From the NCBI GenBank assembly GCA_947494545.1, contig CANLVH010000005.1:1-64000 (forward strand): DNA of 64,000 nucleotides. Direction: 5' to 3'. The position numbers and the translations under genes are program-made. Below, piece after piece: positions 9,972-19,017 of this stretch. The notes beneath the pieces were generated by a model. The model saw only the letters and a list, made by a program, of their open reading frames with translations. It searched no databases and had not been told where the DNA came from. This stretch comes from an uncultured Mesonia sp. (GTDB lineage: Bacteria > Bacteroidota > Bacteroidia > Flavobacteriales > Flavobacteriaceae). Positions within the stretch are counted from its first letter, which is position 1. Every line of letters begins with the position of its first letter.

Positions 9972-10664
9972 ATGCAAGACGAAGTTATTCAGATAAAAAA
10001 AATCACTAGAGATTTTCCTTTAGGACAGGAAATTGTTAAGGTTTTAAAAGGAATAGATTTACAAATAGACAAAGGGGAATATGTTGCTATTATGGGGCCA
10101 TCGGGTTCTGGAAAATCTACTTTAATGAATTTATTAGGATGTCTGGATACTCCCACTGCCGGCAGCTACGTTTTAAACGGCAAAGACGTTTCGCAATTAA
10201 GCGACGACGAGTTGGCAGAAATACGCAACAAAGAAATTGGTTTTGTCTTTCAAACCTTTAACCTTTTGCCCCGCACCACCGCTTTAGACAATGTGGCTTT
10301 GCCAATGATCTATGCCGGAAAAAGCAAACAAGACCGCGTAAAAAGAGCACAACAAGTATTAACAGAAGTCGGTTTGGGCGACAGGATGGACCATAAACCT
10401 AATCAGCTTTCGGGCGGACAACGACAACGCGTTGCCGTGGGAAGAGCTTTGGTAAATAAACCTTCTATTATTTTGGCCGATGAACCTACGGGAAATTTAG
10501 ATTCTAAAACTTCGGTAGAAATAATGAAATTGTTTGACAGCATTCACCAAGCCGGAAATACGGTAATTCTGGTCACCCACGAAGAAGATATTGCCGAACA
10601 CGCGCATAGAATTATACGCTTGCGAGACGGAGTGATAGAAAGTGACGAACGCAAAAAGTTTTAG
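9972..10664 (+). CDS. ABC transporter ATP-binding protein (LolD/MacB type)
   Basis: A 230-residue single ABC domain with Walker [10 protein letters not shown] (about 42-50), Q-loop [20 protein letters not shown], signature LSGGQRQR and Walker [17 protein letters not shown]. The [12 protein letters not shown] region and overall length are typical of LolD/MacB ATPases, which drive lipoprotein release or export by mechanotransmission with a FtsX-like permease. No permease gene is next to it, so its partner is encoded elsewhere. It is followed after one base by a small membrane-protein gene. Confidence 0.9.
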   Translation: MQDEVIQIKKITRDFPLGQEIVKVLKGIDLQIDKGEYVAIMGPSGSGKSTLMNLLGCLDTPTAGSYVLNGKDVSQLSDDELAEIRNKEIGFVFQTFNLLPRTTALDNVALPMIYAGKSKQDRVKRAQQVLTEVGLGDRMDHKPNQLSGGQRQRVAVGRALVNKPSIILADEPTGNLDSKTSVEIMKLFDSIHQAGNTVILVTHEEDIAEHAHRIIRLRDGVIESDERKKF

Positions 10665-10665
10665 T

Positions 10666-10863
10666 ATGTTAAAAGGTATTCCGGAAGAAATTCAATTAAT
10701 TATTAGTGTCGTATTAATAGGAATTCTGTTTTTTGTGGTTGTAGCCAATAATCGCCGAAACAAAAACAAACGCTACCACAGAAAAAGTAGAAATTTTAGA
10801 GAGAATTTTTACGAAAAACGGAAAGAAAAACAGAGAGAAAAAGACAAGGAGCAAGATGATTGA
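10666..10863 (+). CDS. Small membrane protein with basic tail
   Basis: A 65-residue protein with one hydrophobic segment (about residues 9-29, IQLIISVVLIGILFFVVV) followed by a strongly charged Lys/Arg/Glu-rich tail. I chose the ATG one base after the ABC ATPase stop. A GTG at 10642 is in frame but would overlap the upstream gene by 23 bases. Close coupling suggests co-expression with the ATPase. I do not recognise the family. Confidence 0.6.
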   Translation: MLKGIPEEIQLIISVVLIGILFFVVVANNRRNKNKRYHRKSRNFRENFYEKRKEKQREKDKEQDD

Positions 10864-11101
10864 TTGGTTAATTTGTTGACCGGTTTACTGGTTCACTAGT
10901 TTACTGGTTTACTGGTTCACTTCTTTACTTTTTCTGGAAAATTTATAGATTGGCTCACTGATTACTGATTACTGATCACTAATTACTAGTATACTGATTC
11001 ACTTCTTTACTTTTTAACTTTTTCACTTCTTTACTTTTTAACTCAAAGCCCAAACGACTCAAAAACTTTTTATACCTTTAGAAATTAAAAGAAAAACTAC
11101 C
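10864..11101. repeat. Short-word tandem repeats in intergenic gap
   Basis: The gap contains iterated words in the style of the earlier mosaic: TTTACTGGTTCACT/TTTACTGG, GATTACTGATTACTGATCAC and CTTCTTTACTTTTTAAC. No gene is visible. A TACCTTTA box (one mismatch to TAnnTTTG) at 11073-11080 precedes the next gene. Confidence 0.65.
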
Positions 11102-11680
11102 ATGAAAATATATACAAAAACCGGCGATAAAGGCACTACTGCTTTATTTGGCGGCTCACGCGTTCCTAAAAGTCATTACCGCATAGAAGCCTATGGCACG
11201 GTAGACGAGTTAAATGCCAATATTGGTTTAATTGCAGATCAAAATATTGACGAGCATAGCAAAAACGTATTAAAAGACATACAATATAATTTGTTTACGC
11301 TTGGCGCGGAATTGGCCACAGATCCCAAAAAAGCAAAGTTAAAAAGCGGAAAAGACCGACTCAATATTTCCAAAATAAATACCAATCATATTGAGCAATT
11401 AGAAAGCGAAATAGACAAGATGAACGAGAGCTTACCACAAATGACGCATTTTATTTTGCCGGGCGGCCATCCTACCGTGTCATATTGTCATTTATCCCGT
11501 TGCGTTTGCAGGCGCGCAGAACGTCGTGCTGCTGCTTTATACCACGAAGAAGCCTTTGATGACGCTATTTTGCAATATTTAAATAGATTGTCTGATTATT
11601 TATTTGTGCTGGCACGAAAGTTGACAAAAGACTTAAACGCAGAAGAAATACAATGGATTCCGAAAAAGGAAAAGGAATAA
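11102..11680 (+). CDS. Cob(I)alamin adenosyltransferase (PduO type)
   Basis: A 192-residue PduO/MMAB-family ATP:corrinoid adenosyltransferase. It transfers the 5'-deoxyadenosyl group of ATP to cob(I)alamin to make coenzyme B12. Family motifs are the N-terminal ATP loop TKTGDKGTTALFGGSRVPK, YGTVDELNANIG and the arginine-rich helix CRRAERRA. The length is normal. It fits with the MeaB GTPase gene 10 kb downstream: both serve adenosylcobalamin-dependent methylmalonyl-CoA mutase, which is not in the window. No cobalamin riboswitch was recognised upstream. Confidence 0.92.
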   Translation: MKIYTKTGDKGTTALFGGSRVPKSHYRIEAYGTVDELNANIGLIADQNIDEHSKNVLKDIQYNLFTLGAELATDPKKAKLKSGKDRLNISKINTNHIEQLESEIDKMNESLPQMTHFILPGGHPTVSYCHLSRCVCRRAERRAAALYHEEAFDDAILQYLNRLSDYLFVLARKLTKDLNAEEIQWIPKKEKE

Positions 11681-11847
11681 ATGCGTTAAAAATTTAAAGT
11701 AATTCACCATTTTATTTCTTTTAAGAGAAAAAATTATTGTTTTAAAGCTTTTTGCTGTATTTTTTGGTAATTAAGAATCCAACAAGCAAAATTGTAAAAA
11801 ACCAACCCAAGTTCTTAAAAGTATTGATTAAATAATAGATTTTTTAC

Positions 11848-11877
11848 TTGCTTATTACAATTAAAAATTTATTTTTG
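11848..11877 (+). promoter_or_regulatory. Promoter of the DUF2795 gene (-33 and -7)
   Basis: TTG at 11848-11850, a 19-bp spacer and TATTTTTG at 11870-11877 form a full match to the Bacteroidota TTG-N19-TAnnTTTG promoter. The predicted start is about 18 bases before the ATG. This is the best-formed promoter in the window. The rest of the 11681-11901 gap is plain AT-rich DNA. Confidence 0.7.
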
Positions 11878-11901
11878 CAAAAATTAAAACACTAGAATCA
11901 G

Positions 11902-12123
11902 ATGTATTGGACGTTAGAATTAGCATCCTATTTAAGTGATGCTCCTTGGCCGGCAACAAAAGATGAGTTAATAGATTATGCAATTAGAACAGGAGCTCCT
12001 TTAGAGGTCGTAGAAAACCTGCAAGCCATTGAAGACGAAGGAGATTCTTACGACTCTATAGAAGAGATCTGGCCGGACTATCCCACAGATGAAGATTATC
12101 TCTGGAACGAGGATGAATATTAA
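11902..12123 (+). CDS. DUF2795-type small acidic protein
   Basis: A 73-residue, very acidic protein with the DUF2795-like pattern: an N-terminal amphipathic helix (ELASYLSDAPWPATKDELIDYAIR) and a tail rich in Asp, Glu and Tyr. I recall it as a conserved small protein near secA in flavobacteria. The function is unknown. It is monocistronic, with a well-formed promoter and its own terminator before secA. Confidence 0.8.
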   Translation: MYWTLELASYLSDAPWPATKDELIDYAIRTGAPLEVVENLQAIEDEGDSYDSIEEIWPDYPTDEDYLWNEDEY

Positions 12124-12143
12124 AAAAGCAAAAAACTAAGTAT

Positions 12144-12172
12144 AAAAAGTCTCAATTCGAGGCTTTTTTTTT
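12144..12172 (+). terminator. Rho-independent terminator
   Basis: AAAAAGTCTC, loop AATTC and GAGGCTTTTT form a stem with one G-U pair, followed by a T-run. It lies 20 bases after the stop of the DUF2795 gene. Confidence 0.8.
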
Positions 12173-12175
12173 GCT

Positions 12176-12183
12176 TACATTTG
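12176..12183 (+). promoter_or_regulatory. Putative -7 box of secA
   Basis: TACATTTG matches TAnnTTTG. It follows the preceding terminator directly and lies 27 bases before the secA ATG. The identical octamer precedes the DUF4199 gene. Confidence 0.5.
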
Positions 12184-12210
12184 AACCCTATTTAAAAACA
12201 AACACTTATT

Positions 12211-15200
12211 ATGAGTTTTTTAGACTCTGTACTAAAATTATTTGTAGGCGATAAATCCAAACAGGATGTAAAGGCGCTACAGCCTATCGTAGACAAAATA
12301 AAATCTTTTGAAGAAAAATTAGAACAACTATCTTTAGACGAACTTCGTGCTAAAACCACAGAGTTTAAAGAAAAGATAGCAGAAGCTACCAAATCTGCCA
12401 CCCAAGAAATAGCAGATTTAAAAAAGAGAGCAGAAGAAGCAGAAGACATTACCGAAAAAGAAGATATCTATGCCCAGATAGATGCCGCAGAAGAGAAAGT
12501 TTACGAACTTTCTGAAAATGTTTTAAACGACATACTTCCGGAAGCTTTTGCCGTAGTAAAAGAAACCGCAAAACGCTTTTACCATAACGAAACCTTAGAA
12601 GTTACACCCAGCGCCTATGACCGCGAGCTTTCGGCTACCAAAGATTACGTGGTACTAGAAGACGAAAAAGCCATTTGGCACAACCAATGGAATGCCGCTG
12701 GGAAAGAAGTAACCTGGGATATGATTCACTACGATGTACAGCTTATTGGCGGGGTTGCCATGCACCAAGGTAAAATTGCAGAGATGCAAACCGGTGAAGG
12801 TAAAACCTTGGTAGCTACCTTACCGGTATACCTAAATGCTTTAACCGGGCGCGGGGTACATTTGGTTACCGTAAACGATTATTTGGCAAAACGAGATAGC
12901 GCGTGGATGGCTCCTATATTTCAATTTCACGGTATGAGCGTAGATTGCATAGACTACCATCGTCCAAATTCTGAAGCGCGAAGAAAAGCTTATAATGCAG
13001 ACATTACTTATGGTACCAATAACGAGTTTGGTTTTGACTACCTGCGTGACAATATGAGTCATTCACCCAAAGATTTGGTACAACGTCCGCATAACTTTGC
13101 TATTGTAGATGAGGTAGACTCCGTTTTAATAGACGATGCCAGAACGCCACTTATTATTTCGGGCCCGGTGCCAAAAGGCGATGTGCACGAATTTGACCAA
13201 TTAAAACCACAAATTTCTAAAGTGGTAGAAGCCCAACGCAAGTATTTGGTTGGCGTATTGGCAGAAGCCAAAAAGAAAATTAAAGAAGGAGATACCAAAG
13301 ATGGCGGATTTTTACTGCTGCGCGTTTATCGTGGTTTGCCAAAAAACAAAGCTCTTATTAAATTTTTAAGTGAGGAAGGTATTCGGCAGTTGCTACAAAA
13401 GACCGAAAACCACTATATGCAAGACAACAATAGAGAAATGCCAAAGGTAGATGCCGAGTTGTATTTTACTATTGATGAAAAAAACAACCAAATAGAACTT
13501 ACCGATAAAGGGGTTGAGTTTTTATCTGGAAAAGAAGATCCGGATTTCTTTGTAATGCCGGAAATGGGAATGGAAATTTCTAAAATAGAAAACCAAAACC
13601 TTAGCAAAGAAGAAGAAGCAGAGAAAAAAGAAGAGCTTTTTAGAGATTATAGCGTTAAAAGCGAACGTATACACACCTTAAGACAATTATTAAAAGCCTA
13701 TACCCTATTCGAAAAAGATACCGAATATGTGGTAATGGATAATAAGGTGAAAATCGTAGACGAGCAAACCGGCCGTATTATGGACGGGCGTCGTTATAGC
13801 GATGGCTTACACCAAGCCATTGAAGCAAAAGAAAACGTAAAAATTGAAGATGCAACACAAACTTTTGCAACCGTTACGCTACAAAATTACTTTAGAATGT
13901 ACCACAAACTTTCCGGAATGACCGGTACTGCGGTTACAGAGGCAGGTGAGTTTTGGGAAATTTACGAATTGGATGTTGTAGAAATACCTACCAATAAGCC
14001 AATTGCCAGAAAAGATAAAGAAGATTTAGTCTATAAAACTAAACGTGAAAAATACAACGCCGTTATAGAAGAAGTCACCCAACTTTCTAAAGCCGGCAGA
14101 CCGGTGCTAATTGGTACCACTTCTGTAGATATTTCTGAGTTGCTGAGCAGAATGTTAAAAATTAGAAACATTCCGCATAACGTATTAAACGCCAAATTAC
14201 ACAAAAAAGAGGCAGATATTGTAGAAGAAGCCGGTAAATCCGGTATTGTAACCATTGCTACCAATATGGCCGGGCGTGGTACAGATATTAAATTAAGCAA
14301 AGAAGTAAAAGAAGCCGGCGGACTTGCCATTATTGGTACAGAGCGTCACGATTCTAGACGAGTAGACCGGCAGTTAAGAGGTCGTGCCGGGCGACAAGGA
14401 GATCCCGGGAGTTCGCAATTTTATGTTTCTTTAGAAGACAATTTAATGCGTCTTTTCGGTTCGGAACGTATTGCGAAGCTGATGGATAAAATGGGCTTGG
14501 AAGAAGGCGAAGTTATTCAGCACGGAATGATTTCTAAATCTATTGAGCGCGCCCAGAAAAAAGTTGAAGAAAACAACTTTGGCGTACGTAAACGATTGTT
14601 AGAATATGACGATGTGATGAACGCCCAGCGGGAGGTAATTTACAAACGTAGATACCATGCCTTATTTGGCGAAAGATTGCGCGTAGATATTGCAAATATG
14701 CTGTTTGACATTGCCGCTTCTATTACTGAAACTAATAAGGCTGCAGCCGATTTTAAAAACTTTGAGTTTGAGTTAATTCGGTACTTCTCGATGAATTCCC
14801 CGGTAACGGAAAAAGAATTTGAAAACATAGCTACGCAAAAGTTATCTGCGCAGATTTACGATCTAGCTTACGAGAACTACCAAGCTAAGATGGATAGGAA
14901 TGCAGACTTAGCCTATCCTGTAATTAAGCGGGTTTATGAAGAACAAGGCGACCGTTTTGAGCGTATTGCCGTGCCATTTACAGATGGCAGTAAAACCCTG
15001 CAAGTAGCTACCAACTTAAAAGAAGCTTACGAAACCGAAGGTAAAAATCTTATCACAGATTTTGAAAAGAGCATTACTTTGGCAATTATAGACGATGCTT
15101 GGAAAACCCATTTACGTAAAATGGATGAGCTTAAGCAAAGTGTACAATTGGCGGTTCACGAACAAAAAGATCCTTTATTAATTTATAAGTTTGAAGCTTT

Positions 15201-15567
15201 TGAACTTTTTAAAGCGATGCTAGAAGAGGTAAATAGAGATGTTATTTCGTTCTTGTTTAAAGGGGAAATTCCGCAGCAGCAAGAAACCGATATTCAGGAA
15301 GCTACAGAAAAACCTAAAGAACAGGTAGAAACCAGTAAGGAAGAAATCCCGAACATGGATGAACGTGCAGCACAAAATAGAGCGGCCGGAGAACAAGCTC
15401 AGCAAAAACCACAAGTAACCGAAACCATTACCCGCGACCGACCAAAAATTGGACGTAACGATAAAGTTACCATCAAAAACGTGCGTAATGGCGAGAGTAA
15501 AACCTTAAAATACAAACAAGCCATTCCGCTTATTCAAAAAGGAGAATGGGTGTTGACCGAATACTAA
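12211..15567 (+). CDS. secA: Protein translocase ATPase SecA
   Basis: The 1118-residue motor that pushes preproteins through SecYEG. Walker A is QTGEGKT at 193-199 and the DEVD box is at 300-303. Helicase motifs [11 protein letters not shown] and [11 protein letters not shown] are present, as is the PPXD/HSD/HWD architecture. It is about 200 residues longer than E. coli SecA, with extra segments around residues 340-430, as is usual in Bacteroidota. The C-terminus lacks the Cys-rich SEC-C zinc motif and ends in a [19 protein letters not shown]...EWVLTEY tail. It is monocistronic, with a strong terminator. Confidence 0.98.
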   Translation: MSFLDSVLKLFVGDKSKQDVKALQPIVDKIKSFEEKLEQLSLDELRAKTTEFKEKIAEATKSATQEIADLKKRAEEAEDITEKEDIYAQIDAAEEKVYELSENVLNDILPEAFAVVKETAKRFYHNETLEVTPSAYDRELSATKDYVVLEDEKAIWHNQWNAAGKEVTWDMIHYDVQLIGGVAMHQGKIAEMQTGEGKTLVATLPVYLNALTGRGVHLVTVNDYLAKRDSAWMAPIFQFHGMSVDCIDYHRPNSEARRKAYNADITYGTNNEFGFDYLRDNMSHSPKDLVQRPHNFAIVDEVDSVLIDDARTPLIISGPVPKGDVHEFDQLKPQISKVVEAQRKYLVGVLAEAKKKIKEGDTKDGGFLLLRVYRGLPKNKALIKFLSEEGIRQLLQKTENHYMQDNNREMPKVDAELYFTIDEKNNQIELTDKGVEFLSGKEDPDFFVMPEMGMEISKIENQNLSKEEEAEKKEELFRDYSVKSERIHTLRQLLKAYTLFEKDTEYVVMDNKVKIVDEQTGRIMDGRRYSDGLHQAIEAKENVKIEDATQTFATVTLQNYFRMYHKLSGMTGTAVTEAGEFWEIYELDVVEIPTNKPIARKDKEDLVYKTKREKYNAVIEEVTQLSKAGRPVLIGTTSVDISELLSRMLKIRNIPHNVLNAKLHKKEADIVEEAGKSGIVTIATNMAGRGTDIKLSKEVKEAGGLAIIGTERHDSRRVDRQLRGRAGRQGDPGSSQFYVSLEDNLMRLFGSERIAKLMDKMGLEEGEVIQHGMISKSIERAQKKVEENNFGVRKRLLEYDDVMNAQREVIYKRRYHALFGERLRVDIANMLFDIAASITETNKAAADFKNFEFELIRYFSMNSPVTEKEFENIATQKLSAQIYDLAYENYQAKMDRNADLAYPVIKRVYEEQGDRFERIAVPFTDGSKTLQVATNLKEAYETEGKNLITDFEKSITLAIIDDAWKTHLRKMDELKQSVQLAVHEQKDPLLIYKFEAFELFKAMLEEVNRDVISFLFKGEIPQQQETDIQEATEKPKEQVETSKEEIPNMDERAAQNRAAGEQAQQKPQVTETITRDRPKIGRNDKVTIKNVRNGESKTLKYKQAIPLIQKGEWVLTEY

Positions 15568-15591
15568 AATAAGAGTATTTCGAGAGAGAAT

Positions 15592-15629
15592 AGCAGAAAA
15601 ATCAGGTATAGATTTTTCTGCTTTTTTTA
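15592..15629 (+). terminator. Rho-independent terminator of secA
   Basis: AGCAGAAAAATC and GATTTTTCTGCT pair perfectly over 12 bp around a short loop and are followed by a T-run. It lies 24 bases after the secA stop. Confidence 0.9.
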
Positions 15630-15641
15630 TCTATAAATGTT

Positions 15642-15649
15642 TACATTTG
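15642..15649 (+). promoter_or_regulatory. Putative -7 box
   Basis: TACATTTG matches TAnnTTTG, immediately after the secA terminator and 25 bases before the ATG at 15675. Confidence 0.5.
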
Positions 15650-15674
15650 AGAAGCGGATAAAAGACCAATATTT

Positions 15675-16163
15675 ATGAAAAACTTTAGAATAGAATTTAA
15701 GTGGGCGCTTATTTTTAGTGCTTTTACCTTGTTTTGGATGGCAATGGAAAAAACCGTGGGCTTACACGACGAATATATTGCCCAACACGCTATTTACACC
15801 AATTTAATAGCTATTCCTTATCTTATTATTTTCTATTTGGCCATAAAGCAAAAAAGAGATCAGTACTATAATGGCATTATGACGTGGCAACAAGGTATGA
15901 TTTCCGGTTCTGTTATTTCGACAATAATTGCCGTCTTATCGCCCTTAATTACCTATATATCGGTTTATTTTATTAGTCCGGATTACTTTCAAAATGCTAT
16001 AGAATACAGTGTAAAGTTTAAGGATATGAAACCTGAAACCGCCGAAAGTTTTTTTAGTATTAACTTCTATCTTTTACAAGCTGTTTTCGGAAGTTTAGCA
16101 ATGGGTATTGTAACTTCTGCTGTGATGGCATGGATTTTAAGAAGAAAACCAAAAAACGAATAG
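15675..16163 (+). CDS. DUF4199 membrane protein
   Basis: A 162-residue protein with four predicted membrane segments (about 8-25, 40-58, 75-100 and 130-153) and the DUF4199 pattern, including the MTWQQGMISGSVIS stretch between segments. It is a Bacteroidota-specific family without known function. A 10-mer TTCCGTAAAG follows 10 bases after the stop, in the gap to the convergent M23 gene. Confidence 0.8.
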   Translation: MKNFRIEFKWALIFSAFTLFWMAMEKTVGLHDEYIAQHAIYTNLIAIPYLIIFYLAIKQKRDQYYNGIMTWQQGMISGSVISTIIAVLSPLITYISVYFISPDYFQNAIEYSVKFKDMKPETAESFFSINFYLLQAVFGSLAMGIVTSAVMAWILRRKPKNE

Positions 16164-16188
16164 CGTGTCTTTTTTCCGTAAAGGAAAT

Positions 16189-16869
16189 TTATAAGTGACT
16201 ATCTATATTTAAAAGCAAATTAGGATTAGGGCAGTTCTCTTTATAAAAATCGACTTCATTTTGCGCACATACGCCGGGATAATCTGTTGTATTGCCTTCT
16301 AAATCTTTAATGATTTGAAAATGCAAATGCGGCGCATAATCGCCATTTACATCGGCATCACCTAATTTGGCAAATGCTTGTCCTTCTTCAATATCATCTC
16401 CTACTCTATTATTTTGGAGAGATTGCATATCTAAATGTCCATAAAGTGTGTAGAAAGTTTCGCCATTTAGACAGTGTTTTAAAATAATAGTTGCGCCATA
16501 ATCGCCAAAATTAGTGTTGTTGGCCAAACCAAAAATTTTTCCGTCTAAAGGTGCTGTAACTTTAGTACCGCTTGGTGCCCAAAAATCTACGCCAAGATGT
16601 ATTTCTCGAAGTTTTTGTGTATTGGTAAAGTACGGGCTACGGCGGTACAAGCTTCGTTTTTCTAGATAACCGCCGTAAGCAACTTTTTTATCGTGTTGTC
16701 GCAAAAGTTTATTAATATATTCTTCGAAAGCATTTGCACTAGTAATGTCTATTTGTTTTAATTCTTTGTTGTTTTCAGATAGATCTAAACGTAGATAATC
16801 TTCCGGAGAAAATTTTTTAGAAAGTACCGATCTAAACCCGGTGCTAAGTTGATTAAAAGCTATAGCCAT
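16189..16869 (-). CDS. M23-family peptidase (LytM domain)
   Basis: A 226-residue protein ending in an M23/LytM zinc peptidase domain. The motifs are HLGVDFWAPSGT (H and D zinc ligands), LYGHLD and the HLHFQI catalytic/zinc motif. M23 enzymes cut peptidoglycan cross-links. Unusually there is no obvious signal peptide; the protein starts MAIAFNQLSTGFRSVL and the domain begins near residue 85. It may use another export route, have a mis-set start, or act on another substrate. A terminator hairpin separates it from the upstream gene. Confidence 0.85.
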   Translation of the reverse strand: MAIAFNQLSTGFRSVLSKKFSPEDYLRLDLSENNKELKQIDITSANAFEEYINKLLRQHDKKVAYGGYLEKRSLYRRSPYFTNTQKLREIHLGVDFWAPSGTKVTAPLDGKIFGLANNTNFGDYGATIILKHCLNGETFYTLYGHLDMQSLQNNRVGDDIEEGQAFAKLGDADVNGDYAPHLHFQIIKDLEGNTTDYPGVCAQNEVDFYKENCPNPNLLLNIDSHL

Positions 16870-16890
16870 TATTTAATTTTCGCTAAAAAT

Positions 16891-16923
16891 AAAAAATGCC
16901 TTTCATTTAGAAAGACATTTTTT
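16891..16923 (-). terminator. Terminator of the sigma/anti-sigma operon
   Basis: AAAAAATGCCTTTC, loop ATTTA and GAAAGACATTTTTT form a hairpin with T-runs on both strands. It lies 28 bases beyond the stop of the surface-protein gene and before the M23 gene. Confidence 0.8.
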
Positions 16924-16950
16924 CAACTAACTCAAAAACTAAATTAAAAA

Positions 16951-18411
16951 CTATTTAAAATCAACATTACTGTATTTTGCAATTACCTGTACATTTTTAT
17001 TGGTATCTCTACTATTTTTAAAACCGTTTATAACCTTGGTTCCATAATTATCGGTTACTTGCGAATTAAGGTTTTTAGGATAAGAAATAGCGCTTTGCTC
17101 GCCGTTATAATTAAAACTAAAAGCCGTTTCCGGAAGTTTTACAACGGCATCGCTACTGGCAAGTTCAATATGCAATTGTTTAAAATTTTTGGCAATTTTA
17201 TCTATTTTAAAACTTCCAAAAGAGCCTTGAATCAATCCGGTTTCTTCTAAATTTTCTATCAAAAAGTTACTGCCTTTTGCCTGTAACTGTATACTTTTTA
17301 CATTCTGAATAACAGCATCTTTGACATAATCTACCCACAACTTCCCGTATTCCCAGTTTCTTATGTTAATAGGCGAATAAGCAACACGCAATTCGGTTTC
17401 TTTGCCTTTTAAGTCTTCGGCGGTAAAATCTGCATAACTTATTTGCGCTTTTAAATTGTTTACCGCATGGGTTAAATTCACTTTTCCGTAACGGGAATTT
17501 AAAAGCAGTTGTGCATTTTTTGGGACTTTTAAACGCAGTACATAAGCAACTCCGCTAGGTTTTTTAGCTGTTGAAGTAGAATTAGAGTAAACAATTTTAA
17601 CCGATTTTGAGCCATTTGGTCCCGTGGTAACAGTTTTAGAATAATTACCCCCTTCTTGTTCACTTAAACGACCTGCCATTTCTTCCATATGTTCTGCAAA
17701 AGCCTCCCACCGAGCAGCGTGCTCTTCTTGACGTTGTTTTAAATTTGCCGTTTGCTCTTTATTTTTTTCCTGAAGTTGCTGGAAACGCTCTCTTTGAATT
17801 TCTGCCTGTTCTTCTAGCTTTTTACCCCATTCTTGCATGGCTTCTTCAAAGTCTTTACCAAAATTGTTTTTTATTTGCTCTTCATAATTCTGTAAATAAG
17901 CCTGGCCTTCTTTTTTAAACGCATCGTAATCAAATTTTAAAACACTTAAATCATCCATAAAACCGGAAGGTAAATCTATGCTTGGCATCTTCTCTAGCAT
18001 AGGTTTTAAATCTTCTAACATTGGCGCGATAAAATCTGCATTTAGGCTTTGTAAATCTATTGCAGCAGCCTGATTTCTAGGTGGGGCAAAACGTGGCAAA
18101 GGTGGCGCTATACTAACTTTAGAACGAATTTTAACGGTATTGCTGTTCCCTAAAACTTCTAATTGCCAATTTTCTGCCATTTCTTTTAAAGTAGCTTCCG
18201 GAATATCTTCGGCGCTTAGATAGGCTTCTAATTCTACCTCGTCCCGGTTCCAAGTTTCTATTTCTAATTGCGTATGGCGCAAATCTAAATTTACGCTTAC
18301 ATCTTCGTTAACGGTATATTCTTCGGTTTGTTTGGTATAGGTGTTTTGCGCTTTTATTTCCGTAAAGAAAAAAAGTAGCAACACACTAAATATTATTTTT
18401 ATAGCTTTCAT
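16951..18411 (-). CDS. Exported DUF4097-like surface protein with coiled coil
   Basis: A 486-residue protein with an N-terminal signal peptide (about 1-21, cleavage after EIKAQ). A beta-rich segment is interrupted by a long Glu/Gln/Lys-rich coiled coil (about 175-250). The repetitive beta C-terminal half resembles DUF4097/putative adhesin domains (VNLTHAVNNLKAQISYADFTAEDLKG). It is the third gene of an operon with an ECF sigma factor and an anti-sigma-like gene and starts 6 bases after the latter. This position is typical for a surface protein under, or sensed by, an ECF system. The function is inferred from context only. Confidence 0.7.
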   Translation of the reverse strand: MKAIKIIFSVLLLFFFTEIKAQNTYTKQTEEYTVNEDVSVNLDLRHTQLEIETWNRDEVELEAYLSAEDIPEATLKEMAENWQLEVLGNSNTVKIRSKVSIAPPLPRFAPPRNQAAAIDLQSLNADFIAPMLEDLKPMLEKMPSIDLPSGFMDDLSVLKFDYDAFKKEGQAYLQNYEEQIKNNFGKDFEEAMQEWGKKLEEQAEIQRERFQQLQEKNKEQTANLKQRQEEHAARWEAFAEHMEEMAGRLSEQEGGNYSKTVTTGPNGSKSVKIVYSNSTSTAKKPSGVAYVLRLKVPKNAQLLLNSRYGKVNLTHAVNNLKAQISYADFTAEDLKGKETELRVAYSPINIRNWEYGKLWVDYVKDAVIQNVKSIQLQAKGSNFLIENLEETGLIQGSFGSFKIDKIAKNFKQLHIELASSDAVVKLPETAFSFNYNGEQSAISYPKNLNSQVTDNYGTKVINGFKNSRDTNKNVQVIAKYSNVDFK

Positions 18412-18417
18412 GACTTC

Positions 18418-19017
18418 TTAAATATTAACGGCTTGTGTTTCTTCTAATTTGTTTTGCTTTAAACTTTTGAGTTTTTCTTTTAATTGCATAAGCAAATCCA
18501 AACGTAATTTTAAATTGTTTATTAAGGCATTTACTGCTTCTTCGGTAACGCCATTATGGTTTATTTCTTGGTTTAACTCTTGGTAATCAGCGTCTAGGTT
18601 TGCCAATTGTTCCATAAAACTATCTATTAAAGCTTTGTTTTCTCCCGTTATTTCGAGTTTAGCCAATTCGGTATGAATTCCTGCTAAATAAAAGTTTTCT
18701 ATTTTTTTGAACTCGGGAGAGATATCGCTTAAAAAAACCGGCGCTTCTTTCTTTACGGAAGGTTTTGGTGCTGCATTTACCACTTGGGTATTGCCGGTTT
18801 GTATTCCGTAAAAACCTTTAAATCCTAAGGCTCCAATAGTTAAAATTACGGTTACTATTGCGGCAATTTTTAACCAAGCAGTCCAATTACTGCTTTTTTC
18901 TTCTTGGGGTAATTTTTCGTCCAGAAGGGCTTTAAATCTTGCTTCGTGACCTTGCGGTGGATTTTGTTTTTTGTCTTTATAGCTTTCAGCAAACATTTTT
19001 CTAAGATCCTGTGCCAT
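18418..19017 (-). CDS. Probable anti-sigma factor (single-pass membrane protein)
   Basis: A 199-residue protein with a charged cytoplasmic N-terminus, one membrane segment (about 46-66, AAIVTVILTIGALGFKGFYGI) and a helical periplasmic part rich in Leu, Lys and Glu. It overlaps the end of the ECF sigma gene by 17 bases, the usual arrangement for a translationally coupled anti-sigma factor. No classical zinc anti-sigma motif was seen, so the role rests on topology and position. Confidence 0.65.
   Translation of the reverse strand: MAQDLRKMFAESYKDKKQNPPQGHEARFKALLDEKLPQEEKSSNWTAWLKIAAIVTVILTIGALGFKGFYGIQTGNTQVVNAAPKPSVKKEAPVFLSDISPEFKKIENFYLAGIHTELAKLEITGENKALIDSFMEQLANLDADYQELNQEINHNGVTEEAVNALINNLKLRLDLLMQLKEKLKSLKQNKLEETQAVNI

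Noticed and set aside
10642..10665. GTG start giving eight extra residues for the small membrane protein
   Set aside because: It lies inside the ABC ATPase gene. The ATG directly after its stop is the simpler start.
10864..11101. Cobalamin riboswitch upstream of the adenosyltransferase gene
   Set aside because: The stretch is short-word tandem repeats without a recognisable B12-box.
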